From contig CAWHKW010000022.1 of assembly GCA_963829995.1 (NCBI GenBank), positions 445,955 through 509,954 on the forward strand: DNA of 64,000 nt, written 5' to 3'. Source of the stretch: JACCZX01 sp963829995 (lineage in GTDB: Bacteria; Pseudomonadota; Gammaproteobacteria; Burkholderiales; Burkholderiaceae_F). Shown piece by piece: positions 33,559 to 42,840 of this stretch. A model generated the notes under the pieces. The model searched no databases and was not told the origin of the DNA. It was given only the letters and a program-made list of their open reading frames with translations. The position numbers and the translations under genes are program-made. Positions within the stretch are counted from its first letter, which is position 1, and every line of letters begins with the position of its first letter.

Positions 33559-34386
33559 ATGAACGTTCTACTACGTGCCGTACCTTTTGCCGCCCTCACT
33601 TTGCTCGCCGGCTGCGAGACCGTTCAAACCACCGACGCTGGCGCAGTCGGAGTCACGCGAAAGCAGCAGGTCACCTCAGTCGTCAGCTCGAAGGAAGTGG
33701 AGCAGATGGCTGCGAAGGAGTACGCGCAGGTGATGGCCGAAGCCCAAAAAAAAGGCCTTCTTAACCGTAATCCGCAGCAAGTTCAGCGTGTGCAAACGAT
33801 CGCGCAGCGACTGATACCGCAGACTCGTGTGTTCCGCCAGGACGCGCCCGGATGGCAGTGGGAATCCAACGTGCTGACGTCGAAGGACGTGAACGCCTGG
33901 GCGATGCCCGGCGGCAAGATGGCCGTGTACACCGGCCTGATCGAGCGCTTGAACGTTACCGACGACGAGTTGGCCGCGGTGATGGGCCATGAAATTGCGC
34001 ATGCATTGCGCGAGCACGCGCGCGAGCGCATCGCCCGGCAAATGGGAACGCAGACGGCCTCGACCATTGGCGCTATCGCGCTTCAAATATTTACCGGCGT
34101 ACAAATTGACCCGCAACTGGTCGGCACCGTCGGTCAGGCCGTTTTTGTGCTGCCGAACAGCCGTGAAAACGAGCAGGAAGCCGACGTGATTGGCGTTGAG
34201 TTGATGGCGCGCGCTGGTTATGACCCGCGCGCCTCGCTCAGCCTGTGGCAAAAGATGGGGCAGGTCAGCGGCGGCGGTGGCACGCCCGAATTTCTATCGA
34301 CCCATCCGAGCGGCGCGACACGGCTGCGAGACCTGCAAACCTACGTCGATAAGGTGATGCCTCTCTATCAGGCGGCCAAACGCTAG
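33559..34386 (+). CDS. M48-family lipoprotein metalloprotease
   Basis: The protein has 275 residues. A lipoprotein signal ends in L-L-A-G-C (Cys19). The zinc motif HEIAH is at 144-148 in V-M-G-H-E-I-A-H-A-L-R-E-H, and the third ligand is probably Glu in E-N-E-Q-E-A-D. This matches LoiP/YcaL-type M48 peptidases of the outer membrane, which act in envelope protein quality control. A GAGGAG ribosome site precedes ATG 33559. It ends four bases into the convergent dioxygenase gene. Confidence 0.92.
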   Translation: MNVLLRAVPFAALTLLAGCETVQTTDAGAVGVTRKQQVTSVVSSKEVEQMAAKEYAQVMAEAQKKGLLNRNPQQVQRVQTIAQRLIPQTRVFRQDAPGWQWESNVLTSKDVNAWAMPGGKMAVYTGLIERLNVTDDELAAVMGHEIAHALREHARERIARQMGTQTASTIGAIALQIFTGVQIDPQLVGTVGQAVFVLPNSRENEQEADVIGVELMARAGYDPRASLSLWQKMGQVSGGGGTPEFLSTHPSGATRLRDLQTYVDKVMPLYQAAKR

Positions 34387-35069
34387 GCGATCACTAGGTC
34401 CGCGCGCGCGACCATTTGCGTGGCGCGCGCCAGCGCATGCGACGCGCTTGCCGCCGCGGTCGGCTCGAACTTCAGCGTCAACGCGGCTTGTTCGTCCGCG
34501 CTCATGCGCGAAAACAGAAAGTCGCGTCGATTGCCGGGATCGTCCGCCAGATACAGCTGCGTCGCGAACGCTGACGCGCCCGGCGCTTGCACCCTAACGT
34601 GAATGTGAGGCGTGCGGCCGGGATACGCGATCGGCTTGATCGTTCGAAAGTGGAAAGCGCCGGTTGCATCAGTGCGCCCTGCGCCATAGCCCTGAAAGTT
34701 GGGATCACGCTCGGTTTCGGCGCCGCCGGCAGGGTGGTGGTACACCGCGTTCGCGTCGCACTGCCAGATTTCAATTGCAGCGTTGGTCAGCGGTTGACCG
34801 CGCCGATCGAGCACGCGGCCGGTCAAGTAAATCGGCACGCCCTTGGTTAGCACCCGATCACCCTCGACGCGCAATAAATCGGCATCTGTCTGGGCGGGCC
34901 GCTCACTCGCATTGCGCGGATAAAACGGGCCGAGGGTTTGCGATGGACTGACTCGCACCGCTGCCGACGGTGTCTGCGCCACGGCTAACGGCGTGAGCAG
35001 CGTGCCCGCCGTGCCTGCGAGAAAGTGGCGACGCTGTAGCGTCTTTGCGTTGTTCGGCCTCGTGTTCAT
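34383..35069 (-). CDS. Exported intradiol ring-cleavage dioxygenase-like protein
   Basis: The protein has 228 residues. It begins with a Tat-like signal (R-R-H-F-L-A-G-T-A-G, ending near A-V-A-Q). The domain resembles protocatechuate 3,4-dioxygenase. All four non-haem iron ligands are visible: Tyr in A-V-Y-H-H, Tyr in I-A-Y-P-G, and two His in H-I-H-V. Start ATG 35069 has AGGAG upstream; an open frame to 35162 is unsupported. Secreted relatives cleave catechol-type aromatics outside the cytoplasm; the substrate is unknown. Divergent to leuC. Confidence 0.88.
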   Translation of the reverse strand: MNTRPNNAKTLQRRHFLAGTAGTLLTPLAVAQTPSAAVRVSPSQTLGPFYPRNASERPAQTDADLLRVEGDRVLTKGVPIYLTGRVLDRRGQPLTNAAIEIWQCDANAVYHHPAGGAETERDPNFQGYGAGRTDATGAFHFRTIKPIAYPGRTPHIHVRVQAPGASAFATQLYLADDPGNRRDFLFSRMSADEQAALTLKFEPTAAASASHALARATQMVARADLVIA

Positions 35070-35149
35070 GATGTTCTCCTGGTTGCGCATAAGACGTGCG
35101 TAGCGCGCCGATGTTCCGCTCTCGAATGGCATAATCGTTCGAGCATGGA

Positions 35150-36573
35150 ATGCCCCTCGCACACTCTACGACAAACTGTGGGAAGACCACGTCGTGCACG
35201 TCGAAGACGACGGCACGACGGTGCTTTATATCGATCGTCACCTGGTGCACGAGGTCACGAGCCCGCAAGCGTATGAGGGGTTGCGCGTTGCGGGGCGCGC
35301 GCCGTGGCGCATCAGCTCGATCGTGGCCACGGCCGATCACAACACGCCGACAACCGGATGGGAAAGAGGCTACGGCGGTATCGACGATCCGATTTCGAAG
35401 GAGCAGATCGTCACGCTCGATTCGAACATTCGCAGCTTCGGCGCTGCCGCCTACTTTCCGTTTCTCGACAAGCGTCAGGGCATCGTGCACGTGATGGGGC
35501 CCGAACAGGGCGCCACGCTGCCGGGCATGACGGTCGTTTGCGGCGATTCACACACCAGCACGCATGGTGCCTTTGGCGCGCTGGCTTTCGGCATCGGCAC
35601 CAGCGAGGTCGAGCACGTATTGGCGACGCAAACGTTGTTGACGAAAAAGGCCGGGAACATGCTGGTCAATGTCGATGGGCGCTTGCCGACAGGATGCACC
35701 GCGAAGGACATCGTGCTGTCGGTGATCGGCCGCATCGGAACTGCGGGCGGCTCCGGCTACGCGATCGAATTCGCGGGCGAGGCGATCGAAGCGCTGTCGA
35801 TGGAAGGCCGGATGACGGTGTGCAACATGGCGATTGAAGCCGGCGCGCGCGCGGGCATGATCGCGGTCGACGAAAAGACGATCGAATACGTCCGTGGCCG
35901 GCCGTTTTCTCCGTCGGCCGATCAGTTCGAGCAGGCGGCCAGGGTGTGGCGGACGTTGCGTTCGGACGCCGGCGCGAAATTCGACCGTACCCTCGAGCTG
36001 CGGGCAGAGGAAATCAAGCCGCAGGTCACGTGGGGCACGTCGCCGGAAATGGTGACGACGATCGACGGCTCGGTGCCGGACCCGGAGGCCGAACGCGATC
36101 CGGTCAAGCGCGAAGGTATCGAGCGTGCACTCGACTACATGGGGTTGCAACCAAAGACACCGGTGACCGGCATTTTCCTCGACAAGGTGTTTATAGGTTC
36201 GTGTACCAACTCGCGCATCGAGGATTTGCGCGAAGCCGCCTGGGTAGTCAAGCGACTGGGCAAACAAGTGGCGGCCAACGTCAAGCTTGCGATGGTCGTG
36301 CCGGGCTCGGGATTGGTCAAAGCACAGGCCGAACGCGAAGGTCTCGACAAGATTTTTCGGGGCGCCGGCTTTGAGTGGCGCGAGCCGGGATGCTCGATGT
36401 GTCTGGCGATGAACGCTGATCGGCTCGAGCCGGGTGAGCGTTGCGCATCGACCAGCAACCGTAATTTCGAAGGCCGCCAGGGCGCGGGTGGCCGTACGCA
36501 TCTGGTTTCACCGGCGATGGCGGCGGCGGCCGCGATTGAAGGGCACTTCGCAGACGTTCGCCGGTTGACGTGA
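35150..36573 (+). CDS. leuC: 3-isopropylmalate dehydratase large subunit, start apparently frameshifted
   Basis: With LeuD this makes the 4Fe-4S enzyme that isomerises isopropylmalate in leucine synthesis. The family N-terminus T-L-Y-D-K-L-W-E-D-H-V-V-H is encoded from 35161, but that frame has no ATG, GTG or TTG before it. ATG 35150 lies just upstream in another frame, and one missing base (for example in the C4 run at 35153-35156) would join them. Without correction the first usable start is GTG 35194 and about 13 conserved residues are lost. Cluster cysteines are present in G-S-C-T-N-S-R and P-G-C-S-M-C-L. Expected length is about 473. Confidence 0.95.
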
Positions 36574-36583
36574 GGAGGTTGCG

Positions 36584-36706
36584 ATGAAGACGCTGTTGAT
36601 CATGCTGGCCGCGTTATTTACGCTGTCGGCCTGCAACACGATGGAGGGTTTTGGTAAAGACATTGAGAAGCTCGGCTCAAAGATCGAAGAGAAGGCGAAG
36701 AAATAA
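36584..36706 (+). CDS. Entericidin-like small lipoprotein
   Basis: This 40-residue protein has a lipoprotein signal (M-K-T-L-L-I-M-L-A-A-L-F-T-L-S-A-C, Cys17) followed by N-T-M-E-G-F-G-K-D-I-E-K-L-G, the entericidin A/B pattern, and a Lys-rich end. GAGG precedes ATG 36584. It lies 10 bases after leuC and 5 bases before leuD. This placement of an entericidin-like gene is, to my knowledge, typical of Burkholderiales. Entericidins are small envelope lipoproteins of unclear function. Confidence 0.88.
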   Translation: MKTLLIMLAALFTLSACNTMEGFGKDIEKLGSKIEEKAKK

Positions 36707-36711
36707 CCCAG

Positions 36712-37356
36712 ATGGAGAAGTTCGTAGTCCACACCGGATTGGTGGCGCCGCTGCCTCGCGCCAACGTCGATACCGACGCGATCATCCCGAAACAATTCCT
36801 GAAGTCGATCCGGCGGACCGGGTTCGGGCCGAATTTATTCGATCAGTGGCGCTATCTGGATCGCGGCGAGCCCGGAATGGACAACAGCAAGCGACCGCTG
36901 AATCCGGAGTTCGTGTTGAACCAGCCGCGTTACAAGGGTGCTTCGATCCTGCTGGCGGCAAAGAATTTCGGCTGCGGATCGTCACGCGAGCACGCGCCGT
37001 GGGCGTTGCTGCAATTCGGATTTCGCGCCGTCATCGCACCGAGCTTTGCCGACATTTTTTTCAACAATTGCACGAAGAATGGTTTGTTGCCGGTCGTACT
37101 GCCCCAGGGAGTTGTCGATCGCCTGTTCGACGAGGTGGCGGCACACGTTAACTACCGTCTGACGGTCGACCTGCCGCGCCAGCGGGTCGTCGAGCCCGAC
37201 GGCGCCGAGCATCCATTCGAAGTCGCGCCGTTTCGCAAGCATTGCCTGCTGAATGGATTCGACGACATCGAATTGACGTTGCGCCACAAGGACAAGATCG
37301 CGGCGTTCGAGAAGAAACGCCTGACCGAGCAGCCTTGGCTCGTAAAAACGAGCTAA
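36712..37356 (+). CDS. leuD: 3-isopropylmalate dehydratase small subunit
   Basis: The protein has 214 residues, the normal length for LeuD of this group. It begins M-E-K-F-V-V-H-T-G-L-V-A-P-L-P-R-A-N-V-D-T-D, and the swivelling-domain motif F-G-C-G-S-S-R-E-H-A-P-W is intact. It forms the heterodimer with LeuC. It starts 5 bases after the entericidin-like gene and ends 9 bases before leuB, so leuCDB is one operon. Confidence 0.97.
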   Translation: MEKFVVHTGLVAPLPRANVDTDAIIPKQFLKSIRRTGFGPNLFDQWRYLDRGEPGMDNSKRPLNPEFVLNQPRYKGASILLAAKNFGCGSSREHAPWALLQFGFRAVIAPSFADIFFNNCTKNGLLPVVLPQGVVDRLFDEVAAHVNYRLTVDLPRQRVVEPDGAEHPFEVAPFRKHCLLNGFDDIELTLRHKDKIAAFEKKRLTEQPWLVKTS

Positions 37357-37365
37357 GGCCCGCCG

Positions 37366-38439
37366 ATGAACATCGCCGTGTTGCCGGGCGATGGCGTCGG
37401 CAGGGAAGTTGTTGCCGAAGCCGTCCGAGTACTTGAAGCGCTTGATCAGCGATTCGAGTTTGAATTCGCAGACGTTGGGGGTGCGGCCTACGAAGTGCAT
37501 GGCCATCCGCTGCCGCAGCCGACATTAAAACTGGCGCGCTCAGCCGACGCGGTTCTCTTTGGCGCTGTCGGCGACCCAAAATACGACGCGCTGGAGCGCC
37601 AGCTGCGACCCGAGCAGGCCATCCTCGGTTTGCGCAGCGAGCTGCGGCTGTTCGCCAACTTTCGTCCGGCGATCTGCTACCCCGAATTGACGGATGCTTC
37701 AAGCCTAAAGCCGGATCTGGTGTCCGGTCTGGATCTATTGATCGTGCGCGAGCTGACCGGGGACATTTATTTCGGTCAGCCCAGAGGCCGGCGTGATTCG
37801 CCCGACGGATCGTTCGCCGGCGCACCCGAGGCGTTCGACACGATGCGTTACAGCAGGCCCGAAATCGAGCGGATCGCGCGCACCGCGTTTGATGCCGCGC
37901 GCAAGCGCAAACGCAAGGTGACCAGCGTCGACAAGGCGAATGTGCTGGCAACGTCTCAATTCTGGCGCGAAGTCGTCAGTGAAGTTCATGCAAGTTATCG
38001 GGATGTCGCGCTCGATCACATGTACGTCGACAACGCCGCGATGCAGCTGGTCAAGGCGCCGAAGAGCTTCGACGTGATCGTCACGGGCAACATGTTTGGC
38101 GACATATTGTCGGATGAAGCGGCGATGCTGACCGGATCGATCGGCATGCTGCCGTCAGCTTCGCTGAACGACAGTGGGCAAGGCTTGTACGAGCCGTCGC
38201 ACGGCAGCGCGCCAGACATTGCCGGCAAAGGGGTGGCCAATCCGCTGGCAACGATTTTGTCGGCGGCGATGATGCTGCGCTACTCGCTGAACCGTGTCGA
38301 TCAGGCGGAGCGCATCGAGAGCGCCGTCAAGCGTGCGCTGGCGGCCGGTGCGCGGACGCCGGATATATGGAGTGAAGGGACGCGCAAAGTCGGCACGCGC
38401 GAAATGGGCGACGAAGTGATCAGTGCATTGAGGAAATGA
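37366..38439 (+). CDS. leuB: 3-isopropylmalate dehydrogenase
   Basis: The protein has 357 residues. LeuB oxidatively decarboxylates 3-isopropylmalate with NAD+ in the cytoplasm. The motifs V-L-P-G-D-G-V-G, F-G-A-V-G-D-P, R-E-L-T-G-D-I-Y-F-G and the metal site G-N-M-F-G-D-I-L-S-D-E are intact. The end E-P-S-H-G-S-A-P-D-I-A-G is typical. Its stop TGA shares its last base with the ATG of asd at 38439. Confidence 0.97.
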   Translation: MNIAVLPGDGVGREVVAEAVRVLEALDQRFEFEFADVGGAAYEVHGHPLPQPTLKLARSADAVLFGAVGDPKYDALERQLRPEQAILGLRSELRLFANFRPAICYPELTDASSLKPDLVSGLDLLIVRELTGDIYFGQPRGRRDSPDGSFAGAPEAFDTMRYSRPEIERIARTAFDAARKRKRKVTSVDKANVLATSQFWREVVSEVHASYRDVALDHMYVDNAAMQLVKAPKSFDVIVTGNMFGDILSDEAAMLTGSIGMLPSASLNDSGQGLYEPSHGSAPDIAGKGVANPLATILSAAMMLRYSLNRVDQAERIESAVKRALAAGARTPDIWSEGTRKVGTREMGDEVISALRK

Positions 38440-39564
38440 TGAGAGTAGGGATCGTCGGCTGGCGCGGCATGGTGGGTTCGGTACTGATGCAGCGCATGCG
38501 CGCGGAGAAGGACTTCGAGTTATTCGACTCGGTGTTCTTCAGCACGTCCAACGCCGGCGGCAGAAGCACCGCCGGTTGCACGATCTGAGCGCACGCTGAA
38601 GGATGCGAGCGACCTCAAAGCGCTCGCCGCGTGCGACACGATCGTGACTGCACAGGGCGGCGACTACACCAACGACGTGTTTCCGAAACTGCGCGCCGCC
38701 GGCTGGACCGGCTACTGGATCGATGCCGCCTCGGCACTTCGCATGAGCGACGACGCGGTGATCATTCTCGACCCGGTGAACCTTCCTGTGATCAAGGACG
38801 CGCTCGCGCGCGGCGTCAAGGACTACATCGGCAGCAACTGCACGGTGGGCTTGATGCTGTTGGCGCTCGACGGGCTGCTGAAGGCGGACCTGATCGAGTG
38901 GGTGACGGCGATGACGTATCAGGCCGCATCCGGCGCTGGCGCGCCGCAGATGCGCGAGCTGATCGAGCAAATGGGGCAACTGCACGGGTCTGCGCGCGAC
39001 TTGCTGTCCGACCCGGCGTCTGCGATTCTTGAAATCGACCATGCGGTGTCGATGACGCTGCTGTCGGATCAGCTGCGTGCGCATAGCATCGGCGCGCCGC
39101 TCGCGGGCAGCCTAATTCCGTGGATTTACACCGATCTTGGCGATGGCATCAGCGGTGAGGAACGGAAGGCCGGTGCCGAGGCCAACAAGATTCTCGGTCG
39201 ACCTACGATGGGCGAGCCGGGTTCGTTGATTGTCGAAGGACTGTGCGTGCGCGTCGGCGCGATGCGGTGTCACAGCCAGGCGTTGACGATCAAGCTGCGC
39301 GCTGATTTGCCGTTGTCCGAGATCGAAAAAATTCTGGCAGACGCTAACGAATGGGTCACGGTGATTCCGAACAATCGCGATGACAGCATTCGAGAACTGT
39401 CGCCGGCGAAGGTCACCGGCACGATGAGCATTCCGATCGGCCGCTTGCGCAAACTCGCAATGGGACCCGAATATTTATCGGCGTTTACCGTTGGCGATCA
39501 GTTGCTGTGGGGTGCGGCAGAACCTTTGCGCCGCATGTTGCGTTTGTTGTTGAACAAGCTCTGA
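38439..39564 (+). CDS. asd: Aspartate-semialdehyde dehydrogenase with an internal frameshift
   Basis: Asd reduces aspartyl phosphate to the semialdehyde for lysine, diaminopimelate, threonine and methionine. From ATG 38439 the frame gives M-R-V-G-I-V-G-W-R-G-M-V-G-S-V-L-M-Q-R-M and reaches F-F-S-T-S-N-A-G-G, then stops at TGA 38586-38588. The remainder (A-P-P-V-A-R-S-E-R-T-L-K-D to the end) continues in the +1 frame to 39564. The four bases AGAA at 38562-38565 occupy the place of one codon, so a single extra base explains it. Corrected length is about 374 residues. The catalytic Cys in S-N-C-T-V is intact. Confidence 0.95.
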
Positions 39565-39696
39565 CAACCGTTCGCCATCCTATTTCCACCGTCCGTATTT
39601 CTCACATAAAGGCGTGAGTTACGGCTATTTCTAAGCTTGCGACGGTAAGTCCATGATGTTATGTTCGAAAAACGTTGCATCCCTTCAGGGGGCGGA

Positions 39697-42600
39697 ATGC
39701 CATCCCACAATAAATTCGCGCGCGCGCCACTCTGGTGCGCGCTTTCACTTGCGCTTGGTCTAGCCGTCGTCAGCCCGCAGGCCGATGCCGCCGGACTCGG
39801 TCGCTTGAACGTCACCTCCGGTTTGGGGCAGCCTTTAAGGGCCGAGCTCGAGGTCACTTCCGTGGGGCGCGATGAGCTGCCGACGTTACAGGTAAGAATG
39901 GCTCCGCTGGCCGCGTTTCGGGCGGCCAATCTCGAATTCAATCCGGCGCTGACCAATCTGCGATTCGCGCTGGACAAGCGGCCCGATGGCAACTACGTCG
40001 TCCGCATCAGCTCCGCACAACCGGTCAACGAGCCCTACCTCGACCTGATGGTCGAGCTGACGTGGTCCACCGGGCGCGTGATTCGCGAGTACACGGTGCT
40101 GCTCGATCCGCCTTCGCTACGCGCTGACGCTCCGGTTGTTCCACCGGTGGCGGCGGCATCGACCCCGACGGCTCCGTCAGCGCTGCCGCCGGTTACGCGT
40201 CCCTCGACCACTCCGTCGGCGCCCGCACCCTCGACGACAGCTTCAACTCCGCCGGCGGCACCCGCGGCTTCGACCAAGCCCGCGCCAACAGCGGCGGCGG
40301 CGGGTCCGAGTTCGCCGAGCGAGGGTTCGTACCTCGTCAAATCGGGTGACACGCTGGGCGCCATCGCGGGTCGCAACAAGCCGGCTTCAGTGTCGCTCGA
40401 TCAGATGCTGATCGCGCTGCTGCGTGCCAACCCCGACGCGTTCGTTGCCAAAAACGTGAATCGACTCAAGGCCGGCGCAACGTTGACCTTCCCGTCGGAG
40501 TCAGAAGTTGCCGCGATAGCGCAGCCGGACGCCCGCCGCGAAGTTGTTGCGCAGAGTGCTGACTTTGCCCAATACAGAAGCCGCTTGGCCCAGGCCGCAG
40601 GGTCGGCGCCGGTTGTCGCAACCGCGCCCGCCGCTGCCGCTGGCTCGGGCCGCGTGACGACGCGGGTGCAGGATAAGTCCGCACCCGCAGTACCCTCGGG
40701 TGATCAGTTGAAGATTGCCCGGGCTGAGCAGAAGTCGGCCGCGGCCACCACCGCGGCTGCGAAAGCTGACGAAGCGGCGGCCAAGGCGCGCGCGATTCGC
40801 GAAGAGCAGGAACGCGCCGCGCAGTTGAAGAAGACGAACGAGGCGATCCAGAAAGCGCTACAGGTTCAAAGTAAAGCAGGGGCGGCCGCGCAAAAGCAGG
40901 CCGAAAAGGGTACGCCCGCAGCTACCACTGCGTCCCCCGCCGTTACTTCCACACCCGTAGCTGCCGCACCCCCGGCGCCCATGCCGGCCCCGACGCCACC
41001 CGCAGTCACTCCTGGCGCACCGACGCCGACGCCCGCGCCGGTGGCGCCGGTTTCGCCTCCGGGCGTGCCGCCCGTTACGCCAAGTCCGATCGATAGCAGC
41101 AAATCGGCACCGACCGCAGTCGCTCCTCCGGCCGCGACGCCGGCACCCCCTGTCGCAGCCGTAACGCCAGCGCCGGCGCCGGTCAAAAAGGCGGCACCTC
41201 CGCCGGCTCCGCCGCGTGAAGAGCCGGGGATGTTCTCCGACTTCTTTAGCAACACCGGGACAATGGCGGGCTTAATCGGCATCGTGGCCTTGCTTGCGGC
41301 GTTGTTGGGCTGGAGCTGGTATCGCAAGCGTCGAGCCGAAAGCTCGGATCGCTTTAAGGACACGGGCGAAGGCGCGCAGGCCAATTCGCTGTTCGGCGCC
41401 ACCGGCGGTCAGAGCGTCGACACCGGCACCAGCACGTTCAATTCGAGCTTTATCCCGGCCGCGTCGCAACTCGACTCGAACGAAGTGGATCCCGTTGCCG
41501 AGGCCGATGTTTATATAGCGTATGGCCGCGAGGAACAGGCGGAAGACATTTTGAAGGAAGCGCTGCGCCTGCAGCCCGATCGCCACGCGGTGCGGGTCAA
41601 GCTGATGGAGATCTACGCGCGCCGCGGCGACAAGACATCGTTTATGGCCGTGGCCGAGGAACTGCGCGAGCGCACCGGCGCCACCGGCGAGGACTGGGAG
41701 CGCGGCGTCAAGCTGGGCCGTACCGTCGATCCAGCGCATGCAATGTTCGCCGGTGCACTCGTTGGTGCAGCAGCGGGCGACGCGATGCGCGGGCCTACGA
41801 CCGGATTCCGCATCGACCCGAACACGCGGTCGCGCCCGTCGACATTGGGCGGCGGCGCCACCGGCGGACTCGATCTCGGTGGGTTGACCGGCGCCGGTGG
41901 CTCGGTGATGGCGCGTGATACGACGAGCGCAAACGTGCCGCCGTTGACCCAGATGGTGGTCGACACCCGCATGGGTGACAGCAAGATGCAGTTCGAGACC
42001 AAGATGCCGGCGGACACGAAGCTGTCGGGTCCGGAGACGACTTCAGCGCCCACGACACAATTTCGTGCGACGTTGCCGGGCGGTGAGCCCGCCCAGAAGA
42101 ACGGCGCTGCCGGTCCCGCGACCAACGCTGCAACCGACTTCGGCTCGCTCGATTTCGACCTGGGCCCGACCCGCATGGGCAACCTTGAGGTTGCCACACG
42201 CATGCCGGCTCTGGACTCCGCGCCTGACCGCTCCGACCCGGAGCCCTTTGCGCCGACCACTCCGCAGCGAGCCGAGCCGCCCGCAGTGTCCGATATGGAC
42301 TTTGCGCTGCCGAAGGAAAAGTATCAGCCGATGGCGCCGACTGCGACCGGTGTCGGTGCGATTCCCGATCTGGACTTGAACATCCCGCCGTCCACCCGGA
42401 TGCCGGTGGCACAGCCGACCCGCATGCCGGTCGCGCCTTCGGCCATGATGGAAGAAGCCCTGTCGCGCCCGACCGTCATTGGCGTGAAAAGCTCATCGTC
42501 GGTCGGCAGCTTGCCGGACGAACAAGCCGCACGGCTAACGGCCAACACGGATCAGGCGACAGTGCCGCTGATCGATTTCGACTTGTCGGCGGTCAGTCTC

Positions 42601-42801
42601 GACGCTGCCACCAAGCGCGGTGAAACCGAGCCGGGTAGTGCGCTGGCGCAACAAATGGCCACCAAGCTTGATCTGGCGCGTGGTTACATCGATCTGGGCG
42701 TCAAAGACGGTGCGCGTGAGCTCCTCGACGAGGTAATGCGCGACGGCACGCGCGAGCAGCGCCAGGCAGCAGTCGATCTGATCAAGCAGATCGAAAGCTA
42801 G
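39697..42801 (+). CDS. fimV: FimV-like polar motility/LysM protein
   Basis: The protein has 1034 residues from ATG 39697; AGGGGGCGG lies just upstream, so it is preferred to ATG 39661. It has a signal peptide, the FimV N-terminal domain (L-G-R-L-N-V-T-S-G-L-G-Q-P-L-R-A-E), Ala/Pro-rich linkers, a LysM domain (about 212-265), a coiled coil, a long Pro-rich stretch, a membrane helix (about 523-543) and a cytoplasmic acidic part ending in the conserved FimV C-terminal repeat (D-L-A-R-G-Y-I-D-L-G). FimV/HubP organises cell poles and type IV pili. The asd-fimV-truA order is typical of Burkholderiales. Confidence 0.93.
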   Translation: MPSHNKFARAPLWCALSLALGLAVVSPQADAAGLGRLNVTSGLGQPLRAELEVTSVGRDELPTLQVRMAPLAAFRAANLEFNPALTNLRFALDKRPDGNYVVRISSAQPVNEPYLDLMVELTWSTGRVIREYTVLLDPPSLRADAPVVPPVAAASTPTAPSALPPVTRPSTTPSAPAPSTTASTPPAAPAASTKPAPTAAAAGPSSPSEGSYLVKSGDTLGAIAGRNKPASVSLDQMLIALLRANPDAFVAKNVNRLKAGATLTFPSESEVAAIAQPDARREVVAQSADFAQYRSRLAQAAGSAPVVATAPAAAAGSGRVTTRVQDKSAPAVPSGDQLKIARAEQKSAAATTAAAKADEAAAKARAIREEQERAAQLKKTNEAIQKALQVQSKAGAAAQKQAEKGTPAATTASPAVTSTPVAAAPPAPMPAPTPPAVTPGAPTPTPAPVAPVSPPGVPPVTPSPIDSSKSAPTAVAPPAATPAPPVAAVTPAPAPVKKAAPPPAPPREEPGMFSDFFSNTGTMAGLIGIVALLAALLGWSWYRKRRAESSDRFKDTGEGAQANSLFGATGGQSVDTGTSTFNSSFIPAASQLDSNEVDPVAEADVYIAYGREEQAEDILKEALRLQPDRHAVRVKLMEIYARRGDKTSFMAVAEELRERTGATGEDWERGVKLGRTVDPAHAMFAGALVGAAAGDAMRGPTTGFRIDPNTRSRPSTLGGGATGGLDLGGLTGAGGSVMARDTTSANVPPLTQMVVDTRMGDSKMQFETKMPADTKLSGPETTSAPTTQFRATLPGGEPAQKNGAAGPATNAATDFGSLDFDLGPTRMGNLEVATRMPALDSAPDRSDPEPFAPTTPQRAEPPAVSDMDFALPKEKYQPMAPTATGVGAIPDLDLNIPPSTRMPVAQPTRMPVAPSAMMEEALSRPTVIGVKSSSSVGSLPDEQAARLTANTDQATVPLIDFDLSAVSLDAATKRGETEPGSALAQQMATKLDLARGYIDLGVKDGARELLDEVMRDGTREQRQAAVDLIKQIES

Positions 42802-42803
42802 AA

Positions 42804-42832
42804 ACTGTGGGCCGGCATTGCCGGCTCACAGT
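42804..42832 (+). promoter_or_regulatory. Strong intercistronic hairpin before truA
   Basis: Bases 42804-42816 and 42820-42832 form a 13-base stem with one G-T wobble around a 3-base ATT loop. The hairpin starts 3 bases after the fimV stop and ends 8 bases before the truA ATG. There is no T-run and no ribosome site between the hairpin and the start, so it may act as a processing site, attenuator or translational element rather than a simple terminator. Confidence 0.55.
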
Positions 42833-42840
42833 CCCTTCCG

